64,000 bases of DNA from Stratiolaelaps scimitus (lineage: Eukaryota; Arthropoda; Arachnida; Mesostigmata; Laelapidae): assembly GCA_019614645.1 (NCBI GenBank), contig JABWDB010000021.1, positions 2,604,001 through 2,668,000 on the forward strand, in the 5' to 3' direction. A program made the position numbers and the translations under genes. Positions 13,691 to 27,100 of the stretch are shown here, piece after piece (positions within the stretch are counted from its first letter, which is position 1; each line of letters opens with the position of its first letter). The notes below the pieces were generated by a model. The model saw only the letters and a program-made list of their open reading frames with translations. It was not told the origin of the DNA and did not search any database.

Positions 13691-16600
13691 CTGTGCAAGT
13701 AAATGAATTAAAACAGTTGAAACAGATACACATAAATGCATTTATCCTTGGAACTAGCTGCATATTCCTCTAGAAGGAGCTCAGTTAACACTTACGAACC
13801 GACTACGAGAAAGCTGCTGAGTCTGGGCTTGTTTGAGAACAACAGGAAACGAATCCGGCTCGCTAAGCAAACCTATCTAGCATTAAACAGCTAACGAATA
13901 TGAAAACGAGTTATACGGAAATCTTTATAAAGCAACTAACTCACCCCACTTCGTTTACCGAAGCTTGACGTTTCACTGGAGCTTGATGCACTGTTGGAGT
14001 ATCCGCTGTGCAGTAGATTCTCAAGCTCATGAGCTCCCTGCTCGCCTCTAGTTACTGGGTAGGCCTTGGCTCTAGTCACAGCTACGATGTCGGCTGCTCG
14101 ATGGCAACCGACATCTCCGATTCGGATGCCCCCGGACAGGCAGGACGGGACGATTGTTGTGGCAGCATATGGCCCCGATATCGGCAGCGGCGTGTGGTGA
14201 GTTGAGCCCCCGTTGGCACAATAGACAGACGGACGCTGCGGCTCCCTACTGTGACGATAATAAGGGTGATCATTTCGAAATGAATAAGGTGAGTTGACGT
14301 TCTCTTTGCAAAAACTGTTGTGCACGCCCTTTTGCCGGTGTAATATTGTAGAGAAATAAAAACAAATTTCACATGGATTATCATTTTCCCCCATTGAAAA
14401 AACCGTTCCCAATTATCTACAGGAACTCCCACCATCCTAAGGTGGGCAATGAATAGTAAGTAGCTGATTCTTAAATATGTGTGTGTATGTGCAAGTCAAA
14501 ATGGAACCGTTGCACTGAATACAGCGAAAAGTATGTTAAGCATACAGAAGAAAATTTTCCTCGAAATTGGTGTATAGATAATAGAATATTGTGTAGGATA
14601 TCAGTTCACCACCTGTTAGTGAAAGCGAGTAGATATGTACGTCACGAAGTTCAAATCCGGTGGCGGTTCAGACGTTTGCAGCCGTCAAGGCTTAACTTTC
14701 CCACCGCAGGATTTGAACCTGCGAATTTTTCATATGCGTTACCGATTACTGCAGTCAAGCATCAATAGGCACGTAGGATTAAGTAGTTAGTTAGTTGGTC
14801 AAGCTAGGTGAGATGGGTCAGTAGGATCTCATAAGTTACGAGAGTCATAAGTAGGATACTTGCATGGGATAGTTGCAGTCGAGGATGTTAAGTTTGTTCT
14901 CATACAGAACCATCTTCTCACGGCTTGGAGGGAAGTATTCCGTTGTAGTTGGATGAGACAAATCCGTGAAGAAACTTAAACAACGTGAGAAAGAGGGTGT
15001 TTTGTTATGAGGTGGTTTTTGAAAATCGTGAGCAAGTGTATCAAAAACTTAATCACACATTAGCCTCCAACACAAACAGGCATCACCCATCATGATGCAG
15101 TCTGGAACGAGCGCAAAACATTTCGTCTGAGACCGTTGTTACACTCCGGCTACGCCTGACAGAGTTCTACATGCTGTTAAACGAGAGTGAGTGAAATTGA
15201 CATAAGTCTATTTACTTACTTGATGTCCGCTCCCTTGGCAACAGGTACCTCGGTAACAGCGGACTGTGTCTTGCTATTCATCTTGCGGAGCAGAAGTAGT
15301 ATGGTGACTGCGACGCAGATGAGAATAAGGCAAAGAATGGCCGAAAGGAAGAGAAGAAGCCACGGAGACGAAAACAGATCCCGAACCAAGGGATGTTCCG
15401 GGCGAGGCATCATTGGTACGCCTCCCTGCAGGACATCGACTCGGGCGGTTGCCGAAATTTGACCTAACAATACAGACCACAGCGGTAAACACAGTGAATC
15501 AGTGGAATACAGAAATTTTGAAATGAACCTTATTGACTCGGAACTGATCGTGCATTTTTTGCTTTCAAGGCCAGCCAGCATCTGTACAGCACTCGGCATG
15601 CTTGCTCCGAAGCTAGAATCCAAAAGAAAACCACAGGGCTCACCGATGGGAGAACGAGCCGTGCATATGTAGATTCCATCATGGTGTGGCTCAACGTGTG
15701 CTATGCGCAGCGACCCGTACGGGTCGACTGAGATCTCGCCATCAGTGTGACCAGGGGTGAGCATCAATCTGTCCGAGCCTCGACTCCAAGAAATGTCGGG
15801 CCGTGGATTTCCCGTTGCCTCGCACCTCAGGAACAGTGAACTGGACAATTTTACCTGCTGATTTTCAGGAGGCATCACCCACCTTGGACGATCTGCCCAT
15901 CAATCAGTGGAACAATGTATTCAATGCAATTAATAAATAATGTTGTTGATTCCACCGTAGAGCGATGTTCTATTAAATAATCCAGAACAGGTAAACGCCG
16001 AAATCACTCCATCACTGTCAGTCGCTTACAATAGAGCCACTCTTCATTGACTCACTGTTGGGCCATTCTACAACGAGTACATAGAAACATCGACGAGTTA
16101 CTTACAATGTACTGTTAGCAGGGCTGTCGCAGAAACCCGTCCCTTTGAGTTTTCGGCCTCGCACGTGTAATTTCCCTGATCGTCTGCACGTATGCCGCTG
16201 ATTTCAAGATACGAACGGGTTGAACCGCGACGATCCTCCTCGACCGTCACCGTAAGCTCATCGTTGGCCGAAGAGTTCAATGTTGAGCGTCCGGTTAATT
16301 CGTGGCCGTACCGTCGCCAACGGATACGCGGTAGGGGGTCGCCCGCCGCAGAGCATTCTAGTAGCACCTTTACTGTGCCATTTTCGGGTATCAGAACAGT
16401 TTTGTCTTCTGGGACGGTGATCAGCTTAGGTTTATCTGAAAGTTGAAAAAGTGCAACCTGTCAGCTTCCTGTCTGTGAAAAATTGTGCTTTTAATACCAA
16501 AAGCATGAATCGAACTATCTATATGATCTTGCGAACCGCACAAATTCATATCAATGTTATACAAGCGTCTACGCTGCTACATGTCAATTTTCTTATTTCC

Positions 16601-19600
16601 CTTATTTTTGTTTACGTTTCCATAGTATATCACCTTTTGCTGATATACTATGGAAACGTAAACCTTTTGACGAACATAATCGTCATTGAGCTGATGACAG
16701 ACTGTTCACGTATAACGGACAAACGCAAGGGTCGGATCAATCGTCACCATTCGGCATCTGTGAGCTTTCAGTGGGTGTATGCGTAATATTGTGATTGTCA
16801 TGTTCAACTTGTTACGCAGCAGCATCAGTATCGCCGCCCACCAACGCGAACACTAAAACATCGACGATGGAGGCGACGGTGGCGATATCTTTCACGAGGA
16901 CAATTACCTTTGTCGAATAGACAGAGTAGTTCAAGTAAAAGTCATACAAGTAGTAGCAGAGAAAACATTACAACACCTCTCTCAGATCACTCGGGATGGC
17001 TGACCTCGCGAACACAACACAAAAACATTTTGTTGGGAGTGCGGGAATGATGGTGACAGTAATGGTGGCGGTGGTGGCGGCGAGGCTGAGCTTTACCAAC
17101 AGGGGCCAGTCGCGCCAAGCACGAGTAGCACAGATATATTCGAATACGACTGAAGAAGCAAGCTGGTGTTCTTACAAGACGAGACATCTTGCTGGACGCC
17201 TGCTGTTGCCGCCTCCGTCCAGTGACATGGCACACCGCCGAGGATACTGCTGTCGCACACACAACGGTTAGCTTTTGTGTACTTTTCTTATTGTGCGCAA
17301 GATGGGCAATGGGTGCAGACAGAATAGGCCGAAGCAGATATACACATGCACATATGGTGCGTGTAGTGTCCCGCCAGCATGTAAGGCTCTAGTTATGTGT
17401 GTGTATGTGTGTCTATAGATGCTAGAGCGACCGCAGAGAGACTCGCAAAGCATCATATTGCGGTATTGTAGAATAGTAACCTGTTCAGTGGAATGAAAAA
17501 GGGTTGAAACATGAGCATGAGCAGCCCATTGTTACCGTTCTCACGTTCATACTCAGAGTAGTTACTACTACTTTAAAATAGATGAGGGTCAAGGGTCAGG
17601 GGAAGAGGGGATCAACATTATTGTATATCGTTACATAAAGTCCTATTAAAAAAAATTATAATAATAGTAATAATACTACCACTACAACAACAGCAACTAT
17701 ATATATATATACATAGTTTGCTGATGTGACCAATGTTATAAAGTATATATAAGATGATGTGTATGCAAGAATAAAGGCGATCTGTTATGGCGGCGTTAAC
17801 ATATCATAGTTCGATAGCCTTCCTAGAGCCAGAGATAACAGAAGCGAGATTGGAGACCGGCCAAACTCCAATAACTCGCACACGAACACACACAATCACA
17901 AACATAATCAAGAGAAAACCACAACAACGGCGCCACAAATGTGAATAAAAGTAAGAGAACGAGTGCACAATTAATGTTTGCATTATACAATACAATAACA
18001 ACACGTGGTTGTAATAGACAACAGCGAACGACGGCGACAGAATGTCAACGGCTTAGATCAAACGAACATGAAATAGGAGAGATGAGCTGATATCAAAACG
18101 CCTCGATAAGTGGCAGTAGCCCTAAGGCACTATAAAGCCAACGCTGGTGCAAACATTGAATTAACCGAAACATTTAGCAGCATTTATTTGATATCGCAAT
18201 ATTGAAGGGAGCGTACCGATGACCATGACAATGTCGATCTGTTGTTGTTGTTGTGTGTACTTTTTACTACTCGGACAGCAAGCATCGCATAAACTCATTG
18301 AGTGTTGAGCACAATTCTCAAAGGGTACGAATGATATTATGTCAGCTTCATCGACGTTAATCAATGTTACGTTCTCGTGTCATGAGTTTGTTAGGCGAGA
18401 ATACGATTCCGTTTTACCTAGCCTAGCAAACGAGCATGCCTTCTTAATACTGAGCGACTCTTTAGAGGGCATTGTTCATTGTTACAGGAAACCGCCAAAT
18501 ATTCTGTTTAAACAAACATGTCCAAGTGAAATGTTCATTGACAGTTCTACATTGACAAATAAGTTATTTTGATTTACCGTCCATAATTGAGCCCTATCTG
18601 ATCGTTTTCTTAAAGTAGCTCAATAACGAATAAATATTGTTTTTTTAATACAGTGTTTAGATCGATCTGATGAATCATCAGGGCAGGCCGAAAACTATTA
18701 TTTATAAGATACATTGAGAATTATTGACCCAATTGTTGTGTGTGACGTACCATATATCAGAGGGAGACACACAGAGTATCAGTGAATGAACGTGCCCGAC
18801 CATCTCCTTCAGATTACTCCACCTCTTGCAATTTAGCTTCCAACACTAATCCACTTAGCCACTATGATTATTATTATTACCGTTATTAATAGCGACCCGA
18901 GCATCAGGTACCCCAATGTCCGTCATAAAATAGGCTTAGGGGGCAGGTAAAGATAGAGATTATAAGAAGCGGTTCTGGGGCCCAAAAACAAAATGAAAAA
19001 TATCTACACATAATGTTCCACCCCGCATAGTGGATTATTTATTATATTTTTTTGTCTTTCTTGTTTTTTTTAATTACACAAAGGTATCCTCTTTAACACA
19101 CTATAATTTATCATCCCAACATGTTTCCTCGCAGTCGATGCAGTCGAACCCCTTTGGCGCTTAAATGGACCGCGTAGCAAAAAGACACGGCAAATGTATG
19201 GTATATGTATATCTATATATATATAATACATTGCGGCACGCTTGAAATAGTGAATTGAGATAACAGAGTGTACGGTTCGAGGCAGGTGTTGCGCCAGGTT
19301 TAGTCTACAAGCAACCAGCTAACTTTAATATAGATCGAATGAATGACAATGAATATATCGACTTACTGTGCAGTATAACTCGTAGTGTAGCTGGAGGCGT
19401 TTCTCTGTTTCCGACCGCATTATCAGCCTTACACACGTAGCCACCTTGATCGGACGCGCGTACGTCGGAGATCACCAAATTTCCGAGACCTTCGAGTCTT
19501 AGACGGCTGCTTGGTCCAGACCCTACATTCACCTGCATGAAAAATGCATCAAGGTTTTATGAGATAAATCCACTTAGTTTACTACCTAATAGGTAACGTT

Positions 19601-19670
19601 CTTCTATTCATTAGAAACTGATACGGTTCGAACGCATTATCAGCATGGTGAGATCCTGTAACCGACAGGC

Positions 19671-19706
<36 letters not shown>

Positions 19707-22700
19707 TGGGCCGCGGTGTTTTGAAGTAGCAATAAAATATTCTCAGGATATGGAAGAGGCAGCAGATGAAGACAAGTACGACGAACCCTACTTATCAGGC
19801 ACGTATCTCGCGTTAAAAAGGCATTCGCGTATCGGTAACAATATCGTTTATTGCCAAACGAACCCTTTGTAGAGAAGATCAGTAAACCGCTATGATCAGC
19901 GGTATTGCTCCACATATAGATTAACATAGCGCAAGAGTGATTTATAGAACATTTGCATCCACCTCGAGGAGACGTTGTACATACGCCACTGTGCTAAACT
20001 ACACATACGAATTTGTGTTTATAGAGAGCAATAATCTCGCGATAAAGGACTGACATATGTCCACCGATGTTTTTACATTATATTACCTTTTTTTTCAAAG
20101 AAAATTAATGTTTTATTCTACAGATGTATCGGAGTCAATCGTGTTTCACGGACCTTCATTACTTAGATAAACTAAGCAATGTTTGCACTCGTTTCAAATT
20201 TCGCATTCGCTACCCGAAATTCGGTATAATTTTTCCCCCATACACCTATTGTTCTATTACGATGTAGTACAGCAACAACTAAGAGTTGAATTGTCCTAAT
20301 ATAAAGCATGTGAGTTACACATGAAGCATTTTCTCCAATACCATAAATTTGACACATGCATGTACAATGTTCGAATAATTAACATACATGTCTGTACTTA
20401 ATAATTTACGTGATAATGCCATGCACTTATATATATATATATATATATATATGAATCCCTGCCGCTCAGTAAAATGAATAACTTAGTCAATTATGAAAAC
20501 AGTAATTGCCAGCCACCGTCGTTTGCTCTTATTAACTTATAGCTATGATACAGAGTCTAGAACATGTCGATGTATTTTGTATACAAGGCTATCATTCCCT
20601 CTACTCATAGCTTAGCCCGAACACAACACAAAGAACAACGAGAGAATATTCGCCATCTATTTTTGAAACATTGCGGTCGACAGTACCAACGATTTTGAGC
20701 GATTTTCGCAATTTGTCAGTCCATACGACTCTCGAGCAGAATCATAAATCTCTCTAAACCGTCCTGTAAGGAGCCTGATGCGAACGTGCCACTAGAAATA
20801 GGGTCTTACGTGTCTATCATTCATACAGTCACGTTCGTTCATTTATACCCTCGCACCCAACCCCAAGAGAAAAAAGGAGGTGTACTTCTTCAGTCATTTT
20901 GGATTCTATGAGCGTGGGACTATGGTGAATCACTTGAGCCGTATCGAGTGTATCGAGTGCTCGTTTAGAATGATTCTAAGTTTTTACTAACGCAATAATA
21001 AATTGAGATACAAGAGATCGTTGTGATGACCTTCGCTAGGGCGACCCCCGTCGCTACAGCGTCGCCACAACTTTTTTTTTGAGAGGAGGAAATTATCTTC
21101 AAACGCACGGACATCGCCAGAGACATTCCAATCTTTATTGAAGTAGGCCGATCCAGGGTTGACGTGGATGACAAAACGCCTCTAATTGCCAAAACCATCC
21201 TCTTCTGAGAGTCCGTCTCTTCCCTAGGGTCGGCCGAGTGCCACAACTTGAAAAGCTTCGACGGCCAATACGAAGAATTCAGTAAGACAAGTTAACGAAT
21301 TCTGTGGTACTTACGATAACTCCTTCCTTGAGCCATTCGATTGTTGGGGGTGGTAGTCCTGGAGGAGCGGCGCACTCAAGTATCGCTGTACCTCCCAGAG
21401 GTACGTCCTTCCTTAAAGGTACCTTCAGGAACTCCTCACGAAGATCTGAAAGGCATACATGAGAATACAAAATATGATAAAAACAGGACGATTTTTATTG
21501 ATAACTCCATCATCTGTCAATATTAATACATTATCTATTTACACTTGTAGCTGCATGATTGGAAGTAGGGTGTGCTCTCCCCTTAACTAACATTACAAAA
21601 ATTGTGCTTTAAATTAGTGTATTTTAAATACAAAATTGGGAAAAATATTATATAATTTTTTTTTGCTTTATCATTTCGATTTAGTCAAATACTTTGTAGG
21701 CTAAAAATTACAAATGTCCCACCCTAGATTCACCCAGAAACACGCACATGTTAGCGTACAGCCATTACCCATCGGTATCGGAAGTTATAATCACCCCACC
21801 CCGTATTGTCGTCCATGCTATCGAAGACGCATAAGCCTTTCCCGCCCTGAATGCAAATAGCTAATATTTGGAGAAGATATTCTCCCCGCATGTCTTGAGC
21901 CCTTGTTTCGTGGGATTCCTTTCGAGAACTCAGGTGCGACAGTGACGTTGCACACGATACTCTTTATGCATACGATAGGAGGGCAATATCGTTGAGTTTC
22001 TTCAATGAAGTGAAAGTGCCACCTTCTAAAAATTACAGTATATACTCTAGCAGATCCTCATTGGCCACAGTCTCACAGAAATGAGTCAATCTATGAAACG
22101 GCATTTCCGACTTTTGTCCACTGCTCAAAGCGCTGCGTAGGTGGCTCAATGCCTCCGCCTGGCGAAAGCGGAGTTGATCTGTGGAGGGGTACCCAAATTC
22201 TATCCTTGTCCGCTGCTGGGCGTAGACATGAGGGTAAACTAAGGTCCGATGGCTTCGTAAGATGTTTGTCCCTAAGACCCTTGTGAACTCGATTGTGTCT
22301 TTATCGAGTGCTGCCTGGATGTCTAAGGAGGTCAACAAGGAAACTAAAACGTCTACTTCTTCTAGTTTCCGTACAGCTTGGAGAAGCCGCCGCAAGGAAC
22401 CGAAATTGGCCTGTCAGTGGCCTCCTCGTTGGGTCGGCAGCACAATTCTCACGAAGGCGATTTTACTTATGGCGTTAAGAAAATAGCGAATAGAATCAAA
22501 TTGCCCACGGAGTCCATTGGATTATCGTGCAACTTATTTTTTCCGTGTCCGTCTGTGCTTGAGAGCGGTAATCCAAGCAATTGACTGGCGGCCCGCATTT
22601 GCATTTCATGGGCACGGCTGACAGGATTGCGTAGTTCTATTCAGGGTAGGAAAAGGCCCGTTACAGAAGAAGCCTGCAAATAATTGATGTGCTGACATCT

Positions 22701-24112
22701 ATGGATGATCAGGTTGATCCTGGCATAAATATTGTAACAGGTGATGTTCGTGCTCTCAGGCCATCAAGAGGGGAGAGAGAGTTCCTGAACTCAGTAAGCG
22801 TTTATTTTAAAGAAAATACAGCGTTCATTTGTACCTATCTGTTTGAAGTGATAATATTCTTGGATCCTAGGAGAGCAACCGCGAAGAAGAGCTCTTGTTA
22901 CAAGCTGTTCTTGTCACCCAACGAGTAGGCAGACTCCTGGAGGCTTGCAACTGCATACCGCCTGAAGAACATCGATTTCGAGCGGGGCAGTTTTAACACA
23001 GGACCTCGGGTTAATATTTTAGAGAAACTTGCAGAGTTCGGCACCCCGATGAACATGGTGCGACTTATGATGGCCGTACTACAAGAAACATCGGTAGACA
23101 TCGATGATGGTGTCGCTCAACTGCAGTGTGATCATTTAAGTCCGTTGTCGTTTTCACTTCTACTGAGTGATCTGCCGTCCCGTGTAAAAGATCGGGTTTC
23201 CCAGGTAAATACCCTGATCTACGCCGATGATCTCGCGATCTTCGGGGAGAATAGATTCCACGTACAACAGGCTGTTGCACGGCTAGCGGTATATGTACGT
23301 AAGGTCGGGTTAACGATCAATCTGAACAGGACAGAAGCTATGAAATTCCGTCGAGGAGGTCGGCTTGCAGCTTCAGGCTCACTTTACATAGACAAGACCC
23401 CTATACAATACGTTGATAGTTTCAAATATCTGGGTTTGATTTTACCATCCAACGGTCGATCTTTCAGTGAGCACATAACCGACAGAATAGGGAGAACTAT
23501 GGTGACAATATGGCTTTGGAATAAGGATAATCATGGAAACTTTCATTACGAATCTCGCTGATCCTGTTCGAGATAAAGGTTGTCCCGGTTGCCTTCTACG
23601 CAATCCAGGTTATATGGGAGCACTTCTCATCAACGCAACTTGAGAGGCTCGACCGGGTAAAGCCAGCCTATTTGAAACGAATTGGGCCTGCACTATTTTA
23701 CACACAACCGGCTCGTCTATCTCTTAAGTGACACTCCGCTCTTCATCGGGAACTTGAAGCGGAGATTCAAACCCCCGGTTCCGCCCCCCGCGTACCAAAA
23801 GTTAACCCAAAAGATGGAAGAGAAAATGGCTGACCCTGACTTCTGTAACATAGGCGCCAAGACGCGAGATGCATCGAAGGGTTCAGACAGATCAAAGCGA
23901 CATATCGTAACTTGTGCCGCCATCCACGGGTTTCATCATTTGTTATGCCGGACAATCGGTTTTCATATAATTTTCATTCATACCTCCTGCAAGCGTGAGT
24001 TCTAAATGCAGGGAACCATGTCAAAAATATCATGCAGCATCTGTCCTCTAGTCCCATCGTAAGGGGGCATTTCGAGATAATCTTAATTTAGCAAAGTTTT
24101 CGAAATATGCTA

Positions 24113-24146
<34 letters not shown>

Positions 24147-27100
24147 ATATTACTGTAGCTGACACAGGTGACGGAAATGAAATAAGTATCTAGGTATAAT
24201 ATCCTTGAATATCAGCAACTACTTACATGCTATTTGAAGTGTGGCGTTCTGGGATCGTACTGTGTAGGGTATCGGACCTTTAACACTGGCTTGACACCAA
24301 TAGACACCAACGTCGTGAGTGTGCACTGACACAAAAAACAGTACTCCTAGAGAAACGGTCCGACCAGACGATGGTTTGACAAGTTTTCCATTATGAAACC
24401 ACTGGACCTGAATATCGGCATCACGGATATCAGGCGAAAGGGATCGGGCCCGACAATTCAGCTGTGCGGGATCGTCTCGCAGGGCGACCGCATTTGAGGG
24501 TTGTTCTATAAACTCCAATGGTTTGTCACGTTCTGTAAGAAAGGAAAGATGTTGTCGATTAGTATATAAATTGTTACTGATGCAGTAAACGTACAGTAGT
24601 ATCGTGTGAAGTTGAAGTTGAACAATACAAAAATTTACCCGTTAGTTATTTACCGTAGGAAGCCATTTCACCACTCGACTCGTTTGAAACACATAAAATA
24701 ACTTATTTTGAAAACCTTTGTTTGTCTTCTGTTTTCTTGCTGGATGTTGGGAAACGGGAATGTGAAGCTACTTATTTTACATGTAAGCTTCTTTAATTAT
24801 TTCGCAATATGAACAAGGCGCTTATGCTAAGGTTAAACAATAAGATTTTCCCAATAAAACATAATTGGTCGTCAAGCATTCATTGTCTTTAGTGTACATG
24901 TACAGGTGGACATCAATTTATGGTGTGAGTGTCCCTAAGCATACTTTTGTTGCCCGAAGGGATCTTACTATTACACCCTACACGGCTAATTAGAGTACCC
25001 GCTCTGTCACCAACGATCCGTCAGGCAGAAGATTCGTTGATGGAATCGATTGAAAAGATGCCTTTTGCATAATATTGTACATAACCTATCTTGTTTTAAC
25101 TATCAGGCTCGATCATAGTATGACGATACACAAATAACAAACACTAGTTTACAGCAAACACGACTTTATGGGCCAGGGGACGCAATTGCGAATTCACTCA
25201 AGTATCAACCATCAAACAGACAGAAAACCACTATGTTGAACATGTATGACGAAAATACACCTTCAGCGCGCGATTCCTAGCATAACGATGTTCCTTGTGC
25301 TGATTCATATTGCTTACGCACGAATACAAAACGGTGCTGATACTGATCATTGCGACAACACGCCACGATTACCGAATCACCGAACTAATAGGAAAAATGC
25401 AAGGGTGATTTTTGCCGCAACAATAAATTATGTGATATATTTTGACGAAAAATAAGCAGCGATACATCAATTACGGAATACAAGGATGGGATGCTAATGC
25501 ATTTACATAATTATAGATGAATAGTTTTTTGAGAAAAAATAAAACATGTTCTGTACGCTGTATCCATGTACAAGAACATCCACAACCATTAAAACGAATG
25601 TTCGTTCACACACCAATCAATTTGCTGTTTACCGTGGCGACTTCTAAAACAGAAAAAGAATCATCAGGCCAAATAGGGGAGGATTGAACGATGTGGCTGG
25701 CTATATCGTCCAGCTAATTACCAATTTCGTTTAATAAGCCGAACTGGTCACGCTGTTCATTTAGACATGTGTGAAGTCTCACGGTATTCAACGGCGGCGG
25801 TGGAAGCAGCACAAATCCCAATAGCGGTTTCCTGAGTTTGGGCACTAAGATGCGTGAAATGCCGTGGAGGATAATCGCTTTTAGGATGCATAGCAACACA
25901 CACACACATATGATAAAACCCGCAACTTGCAAAGAGTAAAGTTGGTGAGGTCGCATTCTCTTATATACAGATATCCCTAATGAGAATCATCAATCAGCGA
26001 CCGAAATTGTTTGCCAATTAGCGAATCATTGTTCGTTGCTTGATGATGATAATAATGATCAAATTTGAATCTGTGAATGAACTCGTCTTGGCGAACGGAG
26101 TTGTGCAGTCTGGTGGTTAGTCATGTTCTCGAACCTGAATCGAACCTGATATTTATCTCAGGTTTGTGATACCGAAGGTGTCTCGAGCTCTACCAAGTTG
26201 ATATCCGAGTGCTACAGAGGTGGGTTTGTCAATACAAACACCTATATAGTTGCGTTCGAAACTAAAACTGAACGTCCAGATACAGCGTAAAGGTCCATAC
26301 TAGGGTCCAACTTCTCGATTTTTTAACACAGACCCCCACTAAGACATATTCGAACGCAGTTTACCAGAAGGAAACGATTAAAATGTCTGTAAAATACGGT
26401 TGCGCTGCGTTTAAACATAAAGTCTTCAACAATGGCAATATCCAGCCCAATAATATGGGCAACCGTAGTTCAGCATATAAGGCGTTGGGTTTTGATGTAC
26501 TCAAAAATACAGTACAATCTGTTCGAACGAATATAAACAATGAACATTGTTTAGTATCACAGGGTAGCCAAGTCAAAATAATAATCCGTCTAAGGTTTCC
26601 GCTAAGTCTCAGGACAAGAGAATTTCAATATTCAATGACGATCGGATGGATGGAAGTCACAACAACAACAACAACAACAAATGATTATGATTGTTATTGT
26701 TATGGCTTCGAGTTAGGGGAGACAACTCACTGGCTCTTCTGGAGGAAGTCCTTGTATTCGATTCAATTCTATTTTAGATACAGAACTCCCCTGCTCAGCC
26801 GCTTTCGCACTGATGGACAGCAGGCACAGCGGCAAATCTGAGCGGGTTTGAAGGACGTCCAAACGAAGACGACGGACGTTCAAACAATAGATGTCAACGA
26901 AGTTCTTTTGTTGCCAAAACGTTAAACGGATCCGCTGGATTGACACTATTCCTCACATACAAAAACGGATATTACTAAGCCGCAAAAGCAAACATCACTC
27001 ACTGATGACTTAGAGAGAGACACACACATACAGAAACGAGTGAGCAAATGACAACTAGCCGTTCTTCATAATCAACATCATGATCTTGACGATGAAAGCC

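Noticed and set aside
13936..14435. Second open frame overlapping receptor exon 8 in another phase
   Set aside because: Only the frame used in the model joins its neighbours in phase; the other is a shadow.
15274..15492. Alternative frame over the transmembrane exon
   Set aside because: It destroys the membrane helix and the end of Ig4, and does not fit the splice phases.
20965..21246. Protein-like stretch on the plus strand (IIFKRTDIARDIPIFIEVG)
   Set aside because: Short, ends in a stop, no splice sites and no recognisable family.
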